Source: JBHHYU01 sp046757725 (GTDB lineage Bacteria > Desulfobacterota > Binatia > UBA9968). Taken from it: DNA of 64,000 bases. The stretch is taken from the NCBI GenBank assembly GCA_046757725.1, contig JBHHYU010000007.1:1-64000 (forward strand), given 5' to 3'. Shown in pieces: positions 1 through 8,504 of the stretch. The position numbers and the translations under genes are program-made. The notes beneath the pieces were generated by a model that saw only the letters and a list, made by a program, of their open reading frames with translations, searched no databases and was not told the DNA's origin. How positions within the stretch are numbered: position 1 is the stretch's first letter; the number at the start of each line of letters is the position of its first letter.

Positions 1-465
1 AACCTTCCGGCCTGAGTCAATAGGTCACTGCCTCGACGGCCACCCTTCCGTCCCCTTCGGGTGAGCTCTCCAAGGGCCTGGGCCTGCCTCCAACCTCCAC
101 GTCCCTGTGCCCCAGGCCTCCAGGTTTCCTCCCTCGCAACCGGATGCATTGTAGCACTGCGCAGGGGGCCTGCTCCGAAGAAAAGGAGACGTCCGGCACT
201 GAAGCGACTTGAGGGCAATGGGCTTAATAGGTTAAGACCTTAGGGGCAGAGAAGTAGAGGTCTATCGGCTCCCGCTGAGGAGCGGACCCCCTGCGCCCAA
301 CTGGAACACCATACATTTTACGGTAGAGCCCAACCTAACCGCTCTAGTCAAAATCAGCTTGGTGAGAAATGGCCCTTACTCCGTGGCCAGGCAGCCGGGA
401 CGGGAGACGGAAGCAACGGATGGAGGCGCTCCCCTCCTCTTCTCAATCCTAAATTGCAGTCATTC
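1..465. other. Gene-free stretch at window start
   Basis: No credible gene was found. The short ORFs here (60-97 codons) have biased, low-complexity translations and no recognisable domain. The stretch is C-rich on the plus strand in its first 180 bases. I looked for tRNA, RNase P RNA, tmRNA, SRP RNA and cobalamin-riboswitch signatures and recognised none. It may hold the 3' end of an upstream transcript or the promoter of the DUF885 gene, but neither can be shown. Confidence 0.5.
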
Positions 466-2100
466 ATGGAACATGATAGTTACGACGCCATGCCTTCCTT
501 TGGCGAGTTCTGCTCGGATTTTTTTAAAAGATATTTCGACCTCCATCCCACTGAGGCCATCTATTACGGCATCGAAGGATACGATGATCAATTGGATCAT
601 TATGACGATGATGCCGCGGGTGAAAAAAAAACCTTTGTGCACGAGTCCCTGAAGCAGCTACGCGGGTTTTCCGTCAAAAGACTCACCCCCGATGAAACCA
701 TTGATTATGCCCTCCTCGAAGGCAGACTTATCCTGGAGGATTATGAACTCAACAAGGAAGATCAACGCCTCAAGTGCCCGGAACTTTACCTGCCGGTTTC
801 ACACATCTATATCCTGACGGTTCGCCCCAATAAAGACATGGAGGGGAATATCACCAGCCGGCTCGAACAGTCCCCACATCTCATCAATGAGGGGATCTCA
901 AACCTGAGTCGCCCGCAGTCCAACCCTCCTCAGCTCTGGACCAAGATGGCAATCCAGGCAGCCGGAGGAGGATTAACCTTCCTTGAGAATCTTCCGACCA
1001 CGGTCAAGGCGAAAGAGGGTTTGCGGGACCCACAACGTTTCAAAACGGCCGTCGAGAAGGCAAGCGAGGCCTTTGAGCGTTTCCGAGAGTTTCTCGAAAG
1101 CGAATTGCTTCCCCGAAGCCGTGGTTCGTACGCTGTCGGAGAGGAACACTATCACCTGCTCCTTAAAAAGCGGCACTTTCTGAATCATGACGCCCATACC
1201 CTGCTGGCCCTGGGAGAAAAACTGTTCCACCGTACCAAAAAGGAACTGGCGGCGCTTGCCGATGAGATCGCTCCGGGTAAGAACATTCAAGAGGTCACAC
1301 GGAATATTCAGGAGAACCATCCTCCTGCAGGTGAAATTCTGCAAACATATCAGAAGGCGATGGAGGCCGCCCGCGATTTTGTCATGGAACAAAAACTGGT
1401 CTCCTTCCCGCCGCACGAAGAGCTTCGAGTCGTCCCGACACCGGAATTCCGGCGTCACGAGATTCCCTTTGCTGCCTATCTATCCCCCTCTCCCACGGAC
1501 CCCAAACAGATCGGTTATTATTACGTCACACCGATGACCGATGATGATCTTCTCAGAGAGCACAATCGCACCGGGTTGGAAAACACCTGTGTCCACGAGA
1601 GTTATCCCGGCCACCATCTCCAGTTTACGACGGCCAATGCTATTCCCCAGGCCTCGACTCTGCCTCGACTGATGAACGAATCCTCCGTTTTCTATGAAGG
1701 CTGGGCTCTCTACTGCGAGCAACTCATGCAGGAGACAGGATTTCTCAAAAGCAAAGAGCATCGTTTCATCATGCTTAAAGATCGGCTTTGGCGTGCTCTT
1801 AGAATCATCATCGACGTGAAAACGCAGGCGGGAAAGATGTCTTACGGTGAGGCAGCAGATCTCATGGTGCGTGAACTTCGTTTTCCCCGTGCTCAGGCCG
1901 AATCGGATCTGAACTGGTACAGTCAATCCCCATCTGTCCCCATGGGGTATGCGCTTGGCTGGTCTATCATCAACCGACTACGAAGGCAGGAAAAAGAGAA
2001 ACTGGGCGGGCAATTCGACCTCTGTAGGTTCCATGATCGGCTTCTCAGTGCCGGGAGTATCTCCCTCCCGTTAGTTGAAAAGAGACACTTCTCACCATGA
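466..2100 (+). CDS. DUF885 family putative metallopeptidase
   Basis: This 544-residue protein belongs to the DUF885 family, whose members are thought to be zinc-dependent peptidases or hydrolases. The sequence shows the family signature HESYPGHH at about residues 377-384, in which the two histidines and the glutamate would bind zinc and act in catalysis. It is followed by the conserved EGWALYCEQ segment, which probably supplies another ligand. No signal peptide or membrane segment is visible, so it is likely cytoplasmic. ATG at 466 is used here; an in-frame TTG at 454 would add four residues, and neither has a clear ribosome binding site. The stop overlaps the start of the endonuclease IV gene (ATGA), so the two are probably cotranscribed. 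The substrate is unknown. Confidence 0.85.
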   Translation: MEHDSYDAMPSFGEFCSDFFKRYFDLHPTEAIYYGIEGYDDQLDHYDDDAAGEKKTFVHESLKQLRGFSVKRLTPDETIDYALLEGRLILEDYELNKEDQRLKCPELYLPVSHIYILTVRPNKDMEGNITSRLEQSPHLINEGISNLSRPQSNPPQLWTKMAIQAAGGGLTFLENLPTTVKAKEGLRDPQRFKTAVEKASEAFERFREFLESELLPRSRGSYAVGEEHYHLLLKKRHFLNHDAHTLLALGEKLFHRTKKELAALADEIAPGKNIQEVTRNIQENHPPAGEILQTYQKAMEAARDFVMEQKLVSFPPHEELRVVPTPEFRRHEIPFAAYLSPSPTDPKQIGYYYVTPMTDDDLLREHNRTGLENTCVHESYPGHHLQFTTANAIPQASTLPRLMNESSVFYEGWALYCEQLMQETGFLKSKEHRFIMLKDRLWRALRIIIDVKTQAGKMSYGEAADLMVRELRFPRAQAESDLNWYSQSPSVPMGYALGWSIINRLRRQEKEKLGGQFDLCRFHDRLLSAGSISLPLVEKRHFSP

Positions 2101-2984
2101 CTGCAAAGGCGATCCGAAAGAAACAGAGCGGCAAACGTGCCCTTCTGGGGGCCCACATGTCCATTGCCGGTGGGGTCGATAAGGCCCTGTTGGAAGGGAA
2201 GCGAGCCGGTTGTGATGTGATTCAGCTCTTCACCAAGTCCTCACGCCAATGGGCCGCTCCACCCTACAGACAAGAAGAGATCCAGGCCTTTCTGACCAAC
2301 CAGAAAGAGACGGGAATCACGATCGCTATCGCCCACGATTCTTACCTTCTCAATCTCGGATCGCCGAATGACGGTCTGAGGAAAAGATCGATCCGAGCTT
2401 TCATTGATGAAATGGAACGCTGCGAGACGCTATCGATTCCGTACCTGGTGGCACATCCGGGAGCCCACACGGGTGTCGGGGAAGAAAAAGGGATAGATAA
2501 TATTGCGCGCTCTTTGGATGAGATCCACACGGCTTGTCCGGAATATAACGTCAAGATCGCTCTGGAGATCACCGCCGGGCAAGGAACCACCCTCGGATAT
2601 CGCTTCAAGCAGATTCGGGACATGATCGACGCCACTAAAGAAAGCGACCGATTGAGAATCTGCTTCGACACCCAGCACGCATTTGCCGCCGGCTACGACA
2701 TCCGCACCAAAGAAGGCTATGAACAGACCTTTAGCGCCTTTGATGAAATCATCGGATTGGGCCTCTTAGCCGCCTTTCACATCAATGACTCAAAAAAAGA
2801 GTTTCACTCCAGAGTAGACCGCCACGAGCACATCGGCAAAGGACACATCGGGTTGGAAGCCTTTCGGCAGCTCATGAATGATCAGCGATTCTGGGGTCTT
2901 CCTATGTGTCTGGAAACACCCAAGGGCCCCGACCTTAAAGAGGACAGAGACAACCTCTCTTTACTCAGGTCGTTGATAGGCTAG
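2097..2984 (+). CDS. nfo: Endonuclease IV (AP endonuclease)
   Basis: Endonuclease IV cuts the DNA backbone 5' to abasic sites in base excision repair. The 295-residue length is normal for the family. The zinc-ligand motifs appear in order: GAHMSIAGG at the N-terminus, HPGAH near residue 118, LEITAGQG, CFDTQHAFAAGYD, HINDSKKEFHSRVDRHEHIG with its metal-binding His and Asp residues, and the terminal LETPKG. The ATG overlaps the upstream stop by four bases, implying translational coupling to the DUF885 gene. Expected to be a soluble cytoplasmic repair enzyme. Confidence 0.95.
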   Translation: MTAKAIRKKQSGKRALLGAHMSIAGGVDKALLEGKRAGCDVIQLFTKSSRQWAAPPYRQEEIQAFLTNQKETGITIAIAHDSYLLNLGSPNDGLRKRSIRAFIDEMERCETLSIPYLVAHPGAHTGVGEEKGIDNIARSLDEIHTACPEYNVKIALEITAGQGTTLGYRFKQIRDMIDATKESDRLRICFDTQHAFAAGYDIRTKEGYEQTFSAFDEIIGLGLLAAFHINDSKKEFHSRVDRHEHIGKGHIGLEAFRQLMNDQRFWGLPMCLETPKGPDLKEDRDNLSLLRSLIG

Positions 2985-3017
2985 GATTAAATCACGCAGT
3001 CCTGACAGCAGCAAACT

Positions 3018-3031
3018 CGACCTTAAGGTCG
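3018..3031. promoter_or_regulatory. Perfect 14-bp palindrome, possible activator site
   Basis: CGACCTTAAGGTCG reads identically on both strands. It lies about 107 bases upstream of the -12 element of a sigma-54 type promoter at 3125-3139, which is the usual distance for an enhancer bound by a sigma-54 activator. The activator encoded at 7036-8403 is the obvious candidate to bind it. The palindrome is seen; its role is inferred. Confidence 0.45.
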
Positions 3032-3124
3032 AAAGTTCGACGATTCTGCCGAGTCGCTGCCTCGTTTCCTATGATAGAGGAACGTAACTAACTAAATTAT
3101 CAGCCTTTCCATTTTGACAGGGTC

Positions 3125-3139
3125 TGGCATAAGATTTGC
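3125..3139 (+). promoter_or_regulatory. Sigma-54 (-24/-12) type promoter
   Basis: TGGCATAAGATTTGC fits the -24/-12 consensus (TGGCAC, spacer, TTGC) with GG and GC exactly ten bases apart (GG at 3126-3127, GC at 3138-3139). Transcription would start near 3150, leaving a leader of about 35 bases that contains the AGGAG ribosome binding site (3170-3174) of the gene starting at 3185. A sigma-54-dependent response regulator is encoded 4 kb downstream on the same strand. Confidence 0.7.
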
Positions 3140-3184
3140 CAATGGCATGGATATGGAGATAGAATGGAAAGGAGAAATAAGGCC

Positions 3185-3571
3185 ATGACAAAGTTTTTGA
3201 GCGTGATCATAGGAGCAGCCGGATTATTGGTTTTAACGGGTGCAGGCCCGGCGCATTGGGAGGGCGGCCCCGGATCCGGCACGATGAGAGAGATGAACCA
3301 TGGGTTCATGGGGAGTAAAGCGCATGGTTGCCCTGGCTTCGAGGCGACTACCACACCTATCACGACGGCAAAGGCCGAACAGCTGGCCCGGCAATATGCG
3401 GATCGAAACCTTAAAGGCTATACCGTGGGGCAGGTCCTTCCTTTTGCCGGCATGCACCACACGATGTACTCGGTAGAGCTGAAGAACGAAGCCGGTGAGC
3501 TGCGCACCCTTCACATCAACCCATTCGGGAAACTTATGCCGTTGGCGGGTCCTTGGCAGCACGGGTCATAA
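3185..3571 (+). CDS. Small secreted protein, PepSY-like C-terminal half
   Basis: This protein of 128 residues is not recognised with certainty. It starts with a signal peptide (TKFLSVIIGAAGLLVLTGAG, then AH), so it should be exported to the periplasm. A short Gly/His/Met-rich stretch follows (residues 25-50), which could bind metal. The C-terminal half (from about residue 55) resembles PepSY-type folds: a helix AEQLARQYADRNLKGYTV and strands around YSVELKNEAGELRTLHINP. ATG at 3185 is preferred over 3164 because AGGAG lies ten bases before it. It sits directly behind a sigma-54 type promoter and ahead of htrA. The arrangement recalls zraP, the periplasmic protein controlled by ZraSR in enterobacteria, but there is no clear sequence match to ZraP. 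Confidence 0.7.
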   Translation: MTKFLSVIIGAAGLLVLTGAGPAHWEGGPGSGTMREMNHGFMGSKAHGCPGFEATTTPITTAKAEQLARQYADRNLKGYTVGQVLPFAGMHHTMYSVELKNEAGELRTLHINPFGKLMPLAGPWQHGS

Positions 3572-3601
3572 GGCTATAGTATTAGTATGGTTAAGTTGAA
3601 C

Positions 3602-3618
3602 GGCACCTCGTGGGTGCC
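3602..3618 (+). promoter_or_regulatory. Stem-loop ahead of htrA
   Basis: GGCACC and GGTGCC form a perfect 6-bp stem with a 5-base loop (TCGTG). There is no following T-run, so it is not a typical terminator. It may be an mRNA processing or stability element setting the ratio of the small secreted protein to HtrA. Confidence 0.35.
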
Positions 3619-3668
3619 ATGCCAGAGGGGGCCGTCACGTTGTTCCATATGAGGAGGATAAAAAGATA

Positions 3669-5150
3669 ATGCGTAAAAAGACAAGGTTTTACAAAGCTAT
3701 CGTCGTCGTTTTGGTCTCGCTGGTTGTGGGCTTAGGGGCAAGCATGGGGCTGCAAGTGGATTCTGAGAGCAGTGCTCAGGATGTCACTAGTAGGCTGACA
3801 GGAGCTGTCTCCGGCACGACCGTGAGACGCCAGGGGTTTCCGTCTTTTGTCTCTTTGGCAAAAAAAGTCAGTCCGACCGTGGTTAATGTTTCTACCACGC
3901 AGGTGAGCCAGCAAAGCCCTCAACCGTTTGCAAGTCCCTTTAGTGAGGAGGATCCGTTCAACGAATTCTGGAAGAGATTCTTCGGCGGTCCGTTACCTCA
4001 GGGTCCATATCGCCAAAAAAGTCTCGGATCCGGGTTTATCATAGACCGCCAGGGCTTTATACTGACCAACAATCATGTTGTCGACAACGCACAGAAGATC
4101 ATAGTCAAATTAGCAGATGGAAAGGAACTTGACGCCAAGGTTGTCGGTAAGGACGCAAAAACCGATATAGCGATTATCAAGGTCAACGCGGAAGGCGATC
4201 TTCCTGTAGCCATTTTAGGGGATTCGGATCACCTCCAGGTGGGAGAGTGGGTCTTGGCGATCGGAAACCCGTTTGGGTTAGACCACAGCGTAACCTCTGG
4301 AATTGTCAGCGCGAAGGGCAGGCAAATCGGCCAGGGCCCCTATGATAACTTTATACAGACAGATGCCTCCATCAACCCGGGGAATTCCGGGGGACCACTG
4401 TTAAATCTCAAGGGAGAAGTCGTAGGCATCAATACCGCTATATTCAGCAGGAGCGGGGGAAATATCGGGATCGGTTTTGCCATTCCCATCAACCTCGTGA
4501 GGGAACTGCTGCCCCAGCTCAAGGCCAAGGGGAAGGTGACGCGAGGTTATTTGGGAGTTTTCTTCCAGAAAGTTACTCCCGAAATCGCCGAGTCTCTGGA
4601 AATGAGCAATGCTCACGGAGCCCTTGTCGCCAATGTATTGAAAGATGGGCCCGCGGCAAAGGCCGGAATGAAGGTCGGTGACGTGATTATTGAGTTTGAT
4701 GGGAAGGAAATCAAGGACTCTCGCGATCTTCCCAATATTGTGGCCCGTACGCCAGTGAGCCGGAAAGTCCCCGTGAAAGTATTACGTGACAAGAAAGTAG
4801 TTACCCTATCCGTGGTCATTGGTAAGCTCAAGGAGGAGCAATTGGCTGCCTCGGCTCTGGAAAAGGGAAAGCTGGGGCTGACAGTGCAAAAAGTAACGCC
4901 CGAGATAGCAGAGAGTTTGGGGCTGGATCGTGCGGTGGGAGTCGTGGTCACGGCCGTCAAGCCGGGGAGCACCGCAGGGGAAGCAGGATTACGCAGGGGC
5001 GATGTCATACTGGAAATTAATCGCAAAAAGGTTCGCAATCTAGCGGACTATCGAAAGGCTATAGGGCGAATCGAGAAGGGTAAAAGAATCCTGCTATTGG
5101 TCCAGCGCAGAGGAAATACTCTTTTCCTCTCCCTCAAAGCCTCTCGCTAA
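3669..5150 (+). CDS. HtrA/DegP-type periplasmic serine protease
   Basis: HtrA proteases degrade or refold damaged envelope proteins. This one has 493 residues: an N-terminal signal or anchor (residues 10-30), a trypsin-like domain (about 55-290) and two PDZ domains (about 295-390 and 400-490). The catalytic triad is visible: His136 in NNHVVD, Asp166 in KTDIAII and Ser240 in GNSGGPL. The start follows a strong AGGAGG site at 3652-3657. It lies between a small secreted protein and a two-component system, which supports an envelope-stress role. Whether it is DegP, DegQ or MucD cannot be decided from sequence alone, so no symbol is given. Confidence 0.95.
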   Translation: MRKKTRFYKAIVVVLVSLVVGLGASMGLQVDSESSAQDVTSRLTGAVSGTTVRRQGFPSFVSLAKKVSPTVVNVSTTQVSQQSPQPFASPFSEEDPFNEFWKRFFGGPLPQGPYRQKSLGSGFIIDRQGFILTNNHVVDNAQKIIVKLADGKELDAKVVGKDAKTDIAIIKVNAEGDLPVAILGDSDHLQVGEWVLAIGNPFGLDHSVTSGIVSAKGRQIGQGPYDNFIQTDASINPGNSGGPLLNLKGEVVGINTAIFSRSGGNIGIGFAIPINLVRELLPQLKAKGKVTRGYLGVFFQKVTPEIAESLEMSNAHGALVANVLKDGPAAKAGMKVGDVIIEFDGKEIKDSRDLPNIVARTPVSRKVPVKVLRDKKVVTLSVVIGKLKEEQLAASALEKGKLGLTVQKVTPEIAESLGLDRAVGVVVTAVKPGSTAGEAGLRRGDVILEINRKKVRNLADYRKAIGRIEKGKRILLLVQRRGNTLFLSLKASR

Positions 5151-5175
5151 CCGCCTTGTGGAGATTGTCTTCAAG

Positions 5176-5215
5176 AGGGGTTCGGGGGGGGCAAAACGAC
5201 TCACTCCGGACCCCT
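5176..5215 (+). terminator. Possible terminator or attenuator after htrA
   Basis: AGGGGTTCGG (5176-5185) pairs with CCGGACCCCT (5206-5215) with one imperfect position across a 20-base loop. Only a weak T-containing tail follows, so termination would be partial at best. It separates htrA from the sensor kinase gene. Confidence 0.35.
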
Positions 5216-5277
5216 GAATCTTTAATCCGGGGGCGTATCGTGTCATTACCCTTGGGCACCCTTCGTATCTTCGCGTT

Positions 5278-7032
5278 ATGAAAAGATTTATCTTACCAGG
5301 ATACTTCTTCGCCTCTGTTCTCCTGCTCTTCTTTTTGGTTTCCTTCTATGCCTTTTCTGAGGCCAACCGACTCCAGCGAGAACTCCTTCTCCAGACCCAA
5401 GCCAGGGGCGCCGCTTTGGCCGAGGCCATGGAGACCAACGTAAAAAACGCTATCCTCGGCAACTCCATTTTGGAAGATCTCATCACCCAGCGCCTTCTCG
5501 ATAACGCCCGGCTGATCGATCAACTCCTCTTGTCCGGACAGGTAGATGGAAAACTCCTCAGGGAAATCAGTACCATGAACCACCTCCAGAAGATCGATCT
5601 TCTCGATCAAAGAGGACGCCGCTGGCAGCCCACCCACCCCTCCACGATTCAAAGGCGGATGGAGGAGATGATGACAAGGATGAGGAGTTTCGAAGCCGAG
5701 AAATCCGCACAGGACGAAGAGACCATGATGATCTTTATGTGGGGAAGGCACTGGCAATTGCCTGGAGAGGAAAACCCTTCTCCTGTAAAGCTACCTCCCA
5801 CTGTGGCGGAACGAAAATTTTGGGAAGGGAGTATCTTTGGAGTAGCCATCCGTGCCCGCAGTTTTCCCGGTATTATTGCGGTCCACGCTAATGCCGAATA
5901 CATCCTAAACTTCAGGAAAGAAATTGCAGTTCAAAGGCAGATCCAGGAGCTCGGACGTCAATCCGACATCGAGCATGTAGCCCTGCTTGATAAGGACCTG
6001 AAGGTCATAGCACATACGGACCCCGGCCGCGTCAGTCAGCAGGAAGAGAACAGCTTTATCCTGAAGGTCAAGGCCGACAGGGAACCCCTCGGCCGGATTG
6101 TCAAGACCGCGGGAGGGACGCGGACCTACGACGTGGTCAAGCCCATTACACTGAATAACTCAACCTTGGGTTTTCTCGAAATCGGGCTCTCCCTAGGGCC
6201 GATGGAAAGGGCCTGGCATAAGAGCCTTCGTTCAATGATCGTACTGGCGTTGACCATTCTTGCCGTGGGCGTCCTGGGAATGGCGGCGATTTTTTATACC
6301 CAACACTCTCACCTGGAAAGAATAAAGTCCCTGGAGGCCGAGGTCGCCCGCCAGGAACATCTCTCGGCACTGGGAAATCTCTCTGCCACCGTGGCTCACG
6401 AGATCAGAAACCCTTTGAACGCGATCTCTATGGGACTTCAACGTCTCAAAGCCGAGTTTCAGCCGACTCAGGATGTAGACCAATATTCCCGCTTCGTTGA
6501 GTTGATGCAGGGAGAGGTGCATCGCCTCAACTCCATTGTAGAGGAATTTCTCTCCCTCGCACGCCCCCTTGAACTCAAACGTAGAGAGCTAAAAATAGCG
6601 GAGATGTTGACTGAGTTGGTTGCTTTCGTGGGCAGTGACGCCCAGCGATCCAGAGTTAAACTGGACGTGCTCACCGAGCCGGACATTCCGGTGATCAGGG
6701 CAGACCGAAATTATCTTAAACAGGTTTTGTTGAACCTCGTGCTCAATGGGGTTCAAGCCATGCCTGATGGCGGCACCTTGACCTTGAAGGCAAGCGCCTC
6801 GCGACGCCATCTGCTTTTGACTGTTGCGGACACGGGCGTTGGGATCTCGCCTGAAATCCTACCTCGAATCTTTGAGCCGTACTTCACAACCAAGGCCAAA
6901 GGCTCGGGACTGGGGCTGGCGATCGCTCGCAGGATTGTCGAGGCTCACGGCGGAACCCTCACGGTGGACAGTAAGGCCAGCCAAGGGAGCCGCTTCCAGC
7001 TTTCGATACCTCTTGAGGGTACGGAGAGTTAA
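5278..7032 (+). CDS. Membrane sensor histidine kinase (NtrB/ZraS-like)
   Basis: This 584-residue sensor kinase pairs with the response regulator that starts four bases after its stop. It has a membrane segment at residues 5-24, a long periplasmic sensor region (about 25-315), a second membrane segment at about 320-342, and a dimerisation/phosphoacceptor domain with His374 in VAHEIRNPL. The ATPase domain follows, with the N box near NYLKQVLLNLVLNG, the DTGVGI box and GSGLGLAIARRI. There is no HAMP domain in the usual form. The kinase class and its sigma-54-type partner are those of ZraS/AtoS systems. The stimulus is unknown; the neighbouring htrA points to envelope stress or metals. Confidence 0.92.
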   Translation: MKRFILPGYFFASVLLLFFLVSFYAFSEANRLQRELLLQTQARGAALAEAMETNVKNAILGNSILEDLITQRLLDNARLIDQLLLSGQVDGKLLREISTMNHLQKIDLLDQRGRRWQPTHPSTIQRRMEEMMTRMRSFEAEKSAQDEETMMIFMWGRHWQLPGEENPSPVKLPPTVAERKFWEGSIFGVAIRARSFPGIIAVHANAEYILNFRKEIAVQRQIQELGRQSDIEHVALLDKDLKVIAHTDPGRVSQQEENSFILKVKADREPLGRIVKTAGGTRTYDVVKPITLNNSTLGFLEIGLSLGPMERAWHKSLRSMIVLALTILAVGVLGMAAIFYTQHSHLERIKSLEAEVARQEHLSALGNLSATVAHEIRNPLNAISMGLQRLKAEFQPTQDVDQYSRFVELMQGEVHRLNSIVEEFLSLARPLELKRRELKIAEMLTELVAFVGSDAQRSRVKLDVLTEPDIPVIRADRNYLKQVLLNLVLNGVQAMPDGGTLTLKASASRRHLLLTVADTGVGISPEILPRIFEPYFTTKAKGSGLGLAIARRIVEAHGGTLTVDSKASQGSRFQLSIPLEGTES

Positions 7033-7035
7033 ATC

Positions 7036-8403
7036 GTGGAAACTTTCCGGATTCTCGTGGTGGACGATGAGCTGACCCAGCTCGAACTGGTCGCGGGTTT
7101 CCTAAAAAAACAGGGCTTTCCGACAGTCTCGGCTGCAACCTCTGAGAAGGCTCTCCGAATCTTTCGTCAGGAACCCTTCGACCTAGTCCTAACGGACCAA
7201 AAAATGCCAAACATGACGGGCCTGGAGTTACTGAAGGCCATTCAAACCATCAACCCCGAGACCGCGGTTATCGTAATGACTGCTTATGGCAACATAGAAT
7301 CAGCGGTCTCCGCCATCAAAGAGGGCGCAACCGACTACCTAACCAAGCCCTTGAATCTCGAAGAGATGCTATACCGGATTCGGCAGGTCAGTGAACGTCA
7401 TCGCCTCTTTACGGAGAACCGGTATCTCCGAGAGACCTTACGGGAAAGGCACCGCATAGAAGGCATCATCGGGGATAGCGACCAGATGCTGGAGGTCATT
7501 TCTCTAGCACGACGTATAGCATTGAGTGAGGTGACGGTGTTGATTCGCGGAGAGAGTGGGACAGGAAAGGAACTCATTGCCAAGGCTATCCATTTTGGTA
7601 GCTCCAGGGCATCGGCTCCTCTCGTCAAGGTCAACTGTGCAGCCCTGCCCGAAACCTTGTTGGAATCCGAACTCTTCGGCCATGAGAAAGGATCCTTCAC
7701 CGGGGCGGTGGCCATGCGCAAGGGGCGCTTCGAGCTGGCGGATGGCGGGAGCTTGTTTCTGGACGAAATCGGAGACCTGCCCTTGCATCTTCAGGCAAAG
7801 CTCCTACGGGTCCTTCAGGAGAGAGAATTTGAGCGTGTAGGTTCCAGTGAGCCTGTTCGCGTCAATGTCCGGATCCTAGCCGCCACCCATAGGGACCTTG
7901 AGGCGCTGCTTCGTTCCGGCCAATTCCGGGAGGACCTCTATTATCGGTTGAATGTCGTGACCGTTGTCCTACCACCTCTGAGGGAACGGCGGCAGGATCT
8001 CTCTCCGCTAATCGATCACTTCCTTCAAGTATTCACAGAGAAAAACGGCAAGACGATCCGAGGCTTTACCCATGAAGCCAGGGAGGCGCTGTTGCGCTAC
8101 GACTACCCGGGAAATGTCCGGGAGCTTGAAAATCTTATTGAAAGGGCTGTGGTGCTTACCAGGGACGAGGTGATCGGTAGAAGCGATCTACCCTTGATTG
8201 TTCAAGAGCCCCAACGAGACGAGAAGGAGGGGACCAGCCTCCCTGCGGCAGTGGAAGGAGCAGAGCGCCGAATGATTAGAGAAGCACTCGCCCGCTCTGG
8301 AGGGATTCAGACCCGGGCCGCCGAACTACTGGGCATAAGCGAGCGGGGCTTACGGTACAAGCTCAAGAAATACGGCCTTCGAGGAGAAGATTCCAACACT
8401 TAA
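7036..8403 (+). CDS. Sigma-54-dependent response regulator (NtrC family)
   Basis: This 455-residue protein has the three NtrC-family modules. The receiver domain (1-120) carries the phospho-acceptor Asp54 in LTDQKMP. The AAA+ domain (about 143-370) has Walker A GESGTGKE (about 171-178), the sigma-54 contact loop as GSFTGA (219-224, where GAFTGA is usual) and Walker B FLDEIGDL. A Fis-type helix-turn-helix lies at about 410-450. The start is GTG at 7036. It is translated right after the kinase gene. It most likely activates the -24/-12 promoter at 3125-3139, closing a local regulatory circuit. Confidence 0.94.
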   Translation: METFRILVVDDELTQLELVAGFLKKQGFPTVSAATSEKALRIFRQEPFDLVLTDQKMPNMTGLELLKAIQTINPETAVIVMTAYGNIESAVSAIKEGATDYLTKPLNLEEMLYRIRQVSERHRLFTENRYLRETLRERHRIEGIIGDSDQMLEVISLARRIALSEVTVLIRGESGTGKELIAKAIHFGSSRASAPLVKVNCAALPETLLESELFGHEKGSFTGAVAMRKGRFELADGGSLFLDEIGDLPLHLQAKLLRVLQEREFERVGSSEPVRVNVRILAATHRDLEALLRSGQFREDLYYRLNVVTVVLPPLRERRQDLSPLIDHFLQVFTEKNGKTIRGFTHEAREALLRYDYPGNVRELENLIERAVVLTRDEVIGRSDLPLIVQEPQRDEKEGTSLPAAVEGAERRMIREALARSGGIQTRAAELLGISERGLRYKLKKYGLRGEDSNT

Positions 8404-8504
8404 TCACTATCCGAGCGGGACGGCGATTCCAAAGTAGAAGGCCCGCGCCGTGAGGTGTGAGGGCCGAAGTGACCAACGAGTCAGGCGACCCTTATGGCAT
8501 AGCC

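Noticed and set aside
973..1926. Two minus-strand open frames of 161 and 148 codons under the DUF885 gene
   Set aside because: They mirror the real gene and have no recognisable motifs or start signals.
3602..3618. A second sigma-54 promoter ahead of htrA
   Set aside because: GG and GC are not ten bases apart in any register; the symmetry is better explained as a stem-loop.
8405..8504. A shared terminator between the response regulator and TetR genes
   Set aside because: GGCCC/GGGCC pairing exists but the loop is 16 bases and no T-run follows, so the support is too weak to list.
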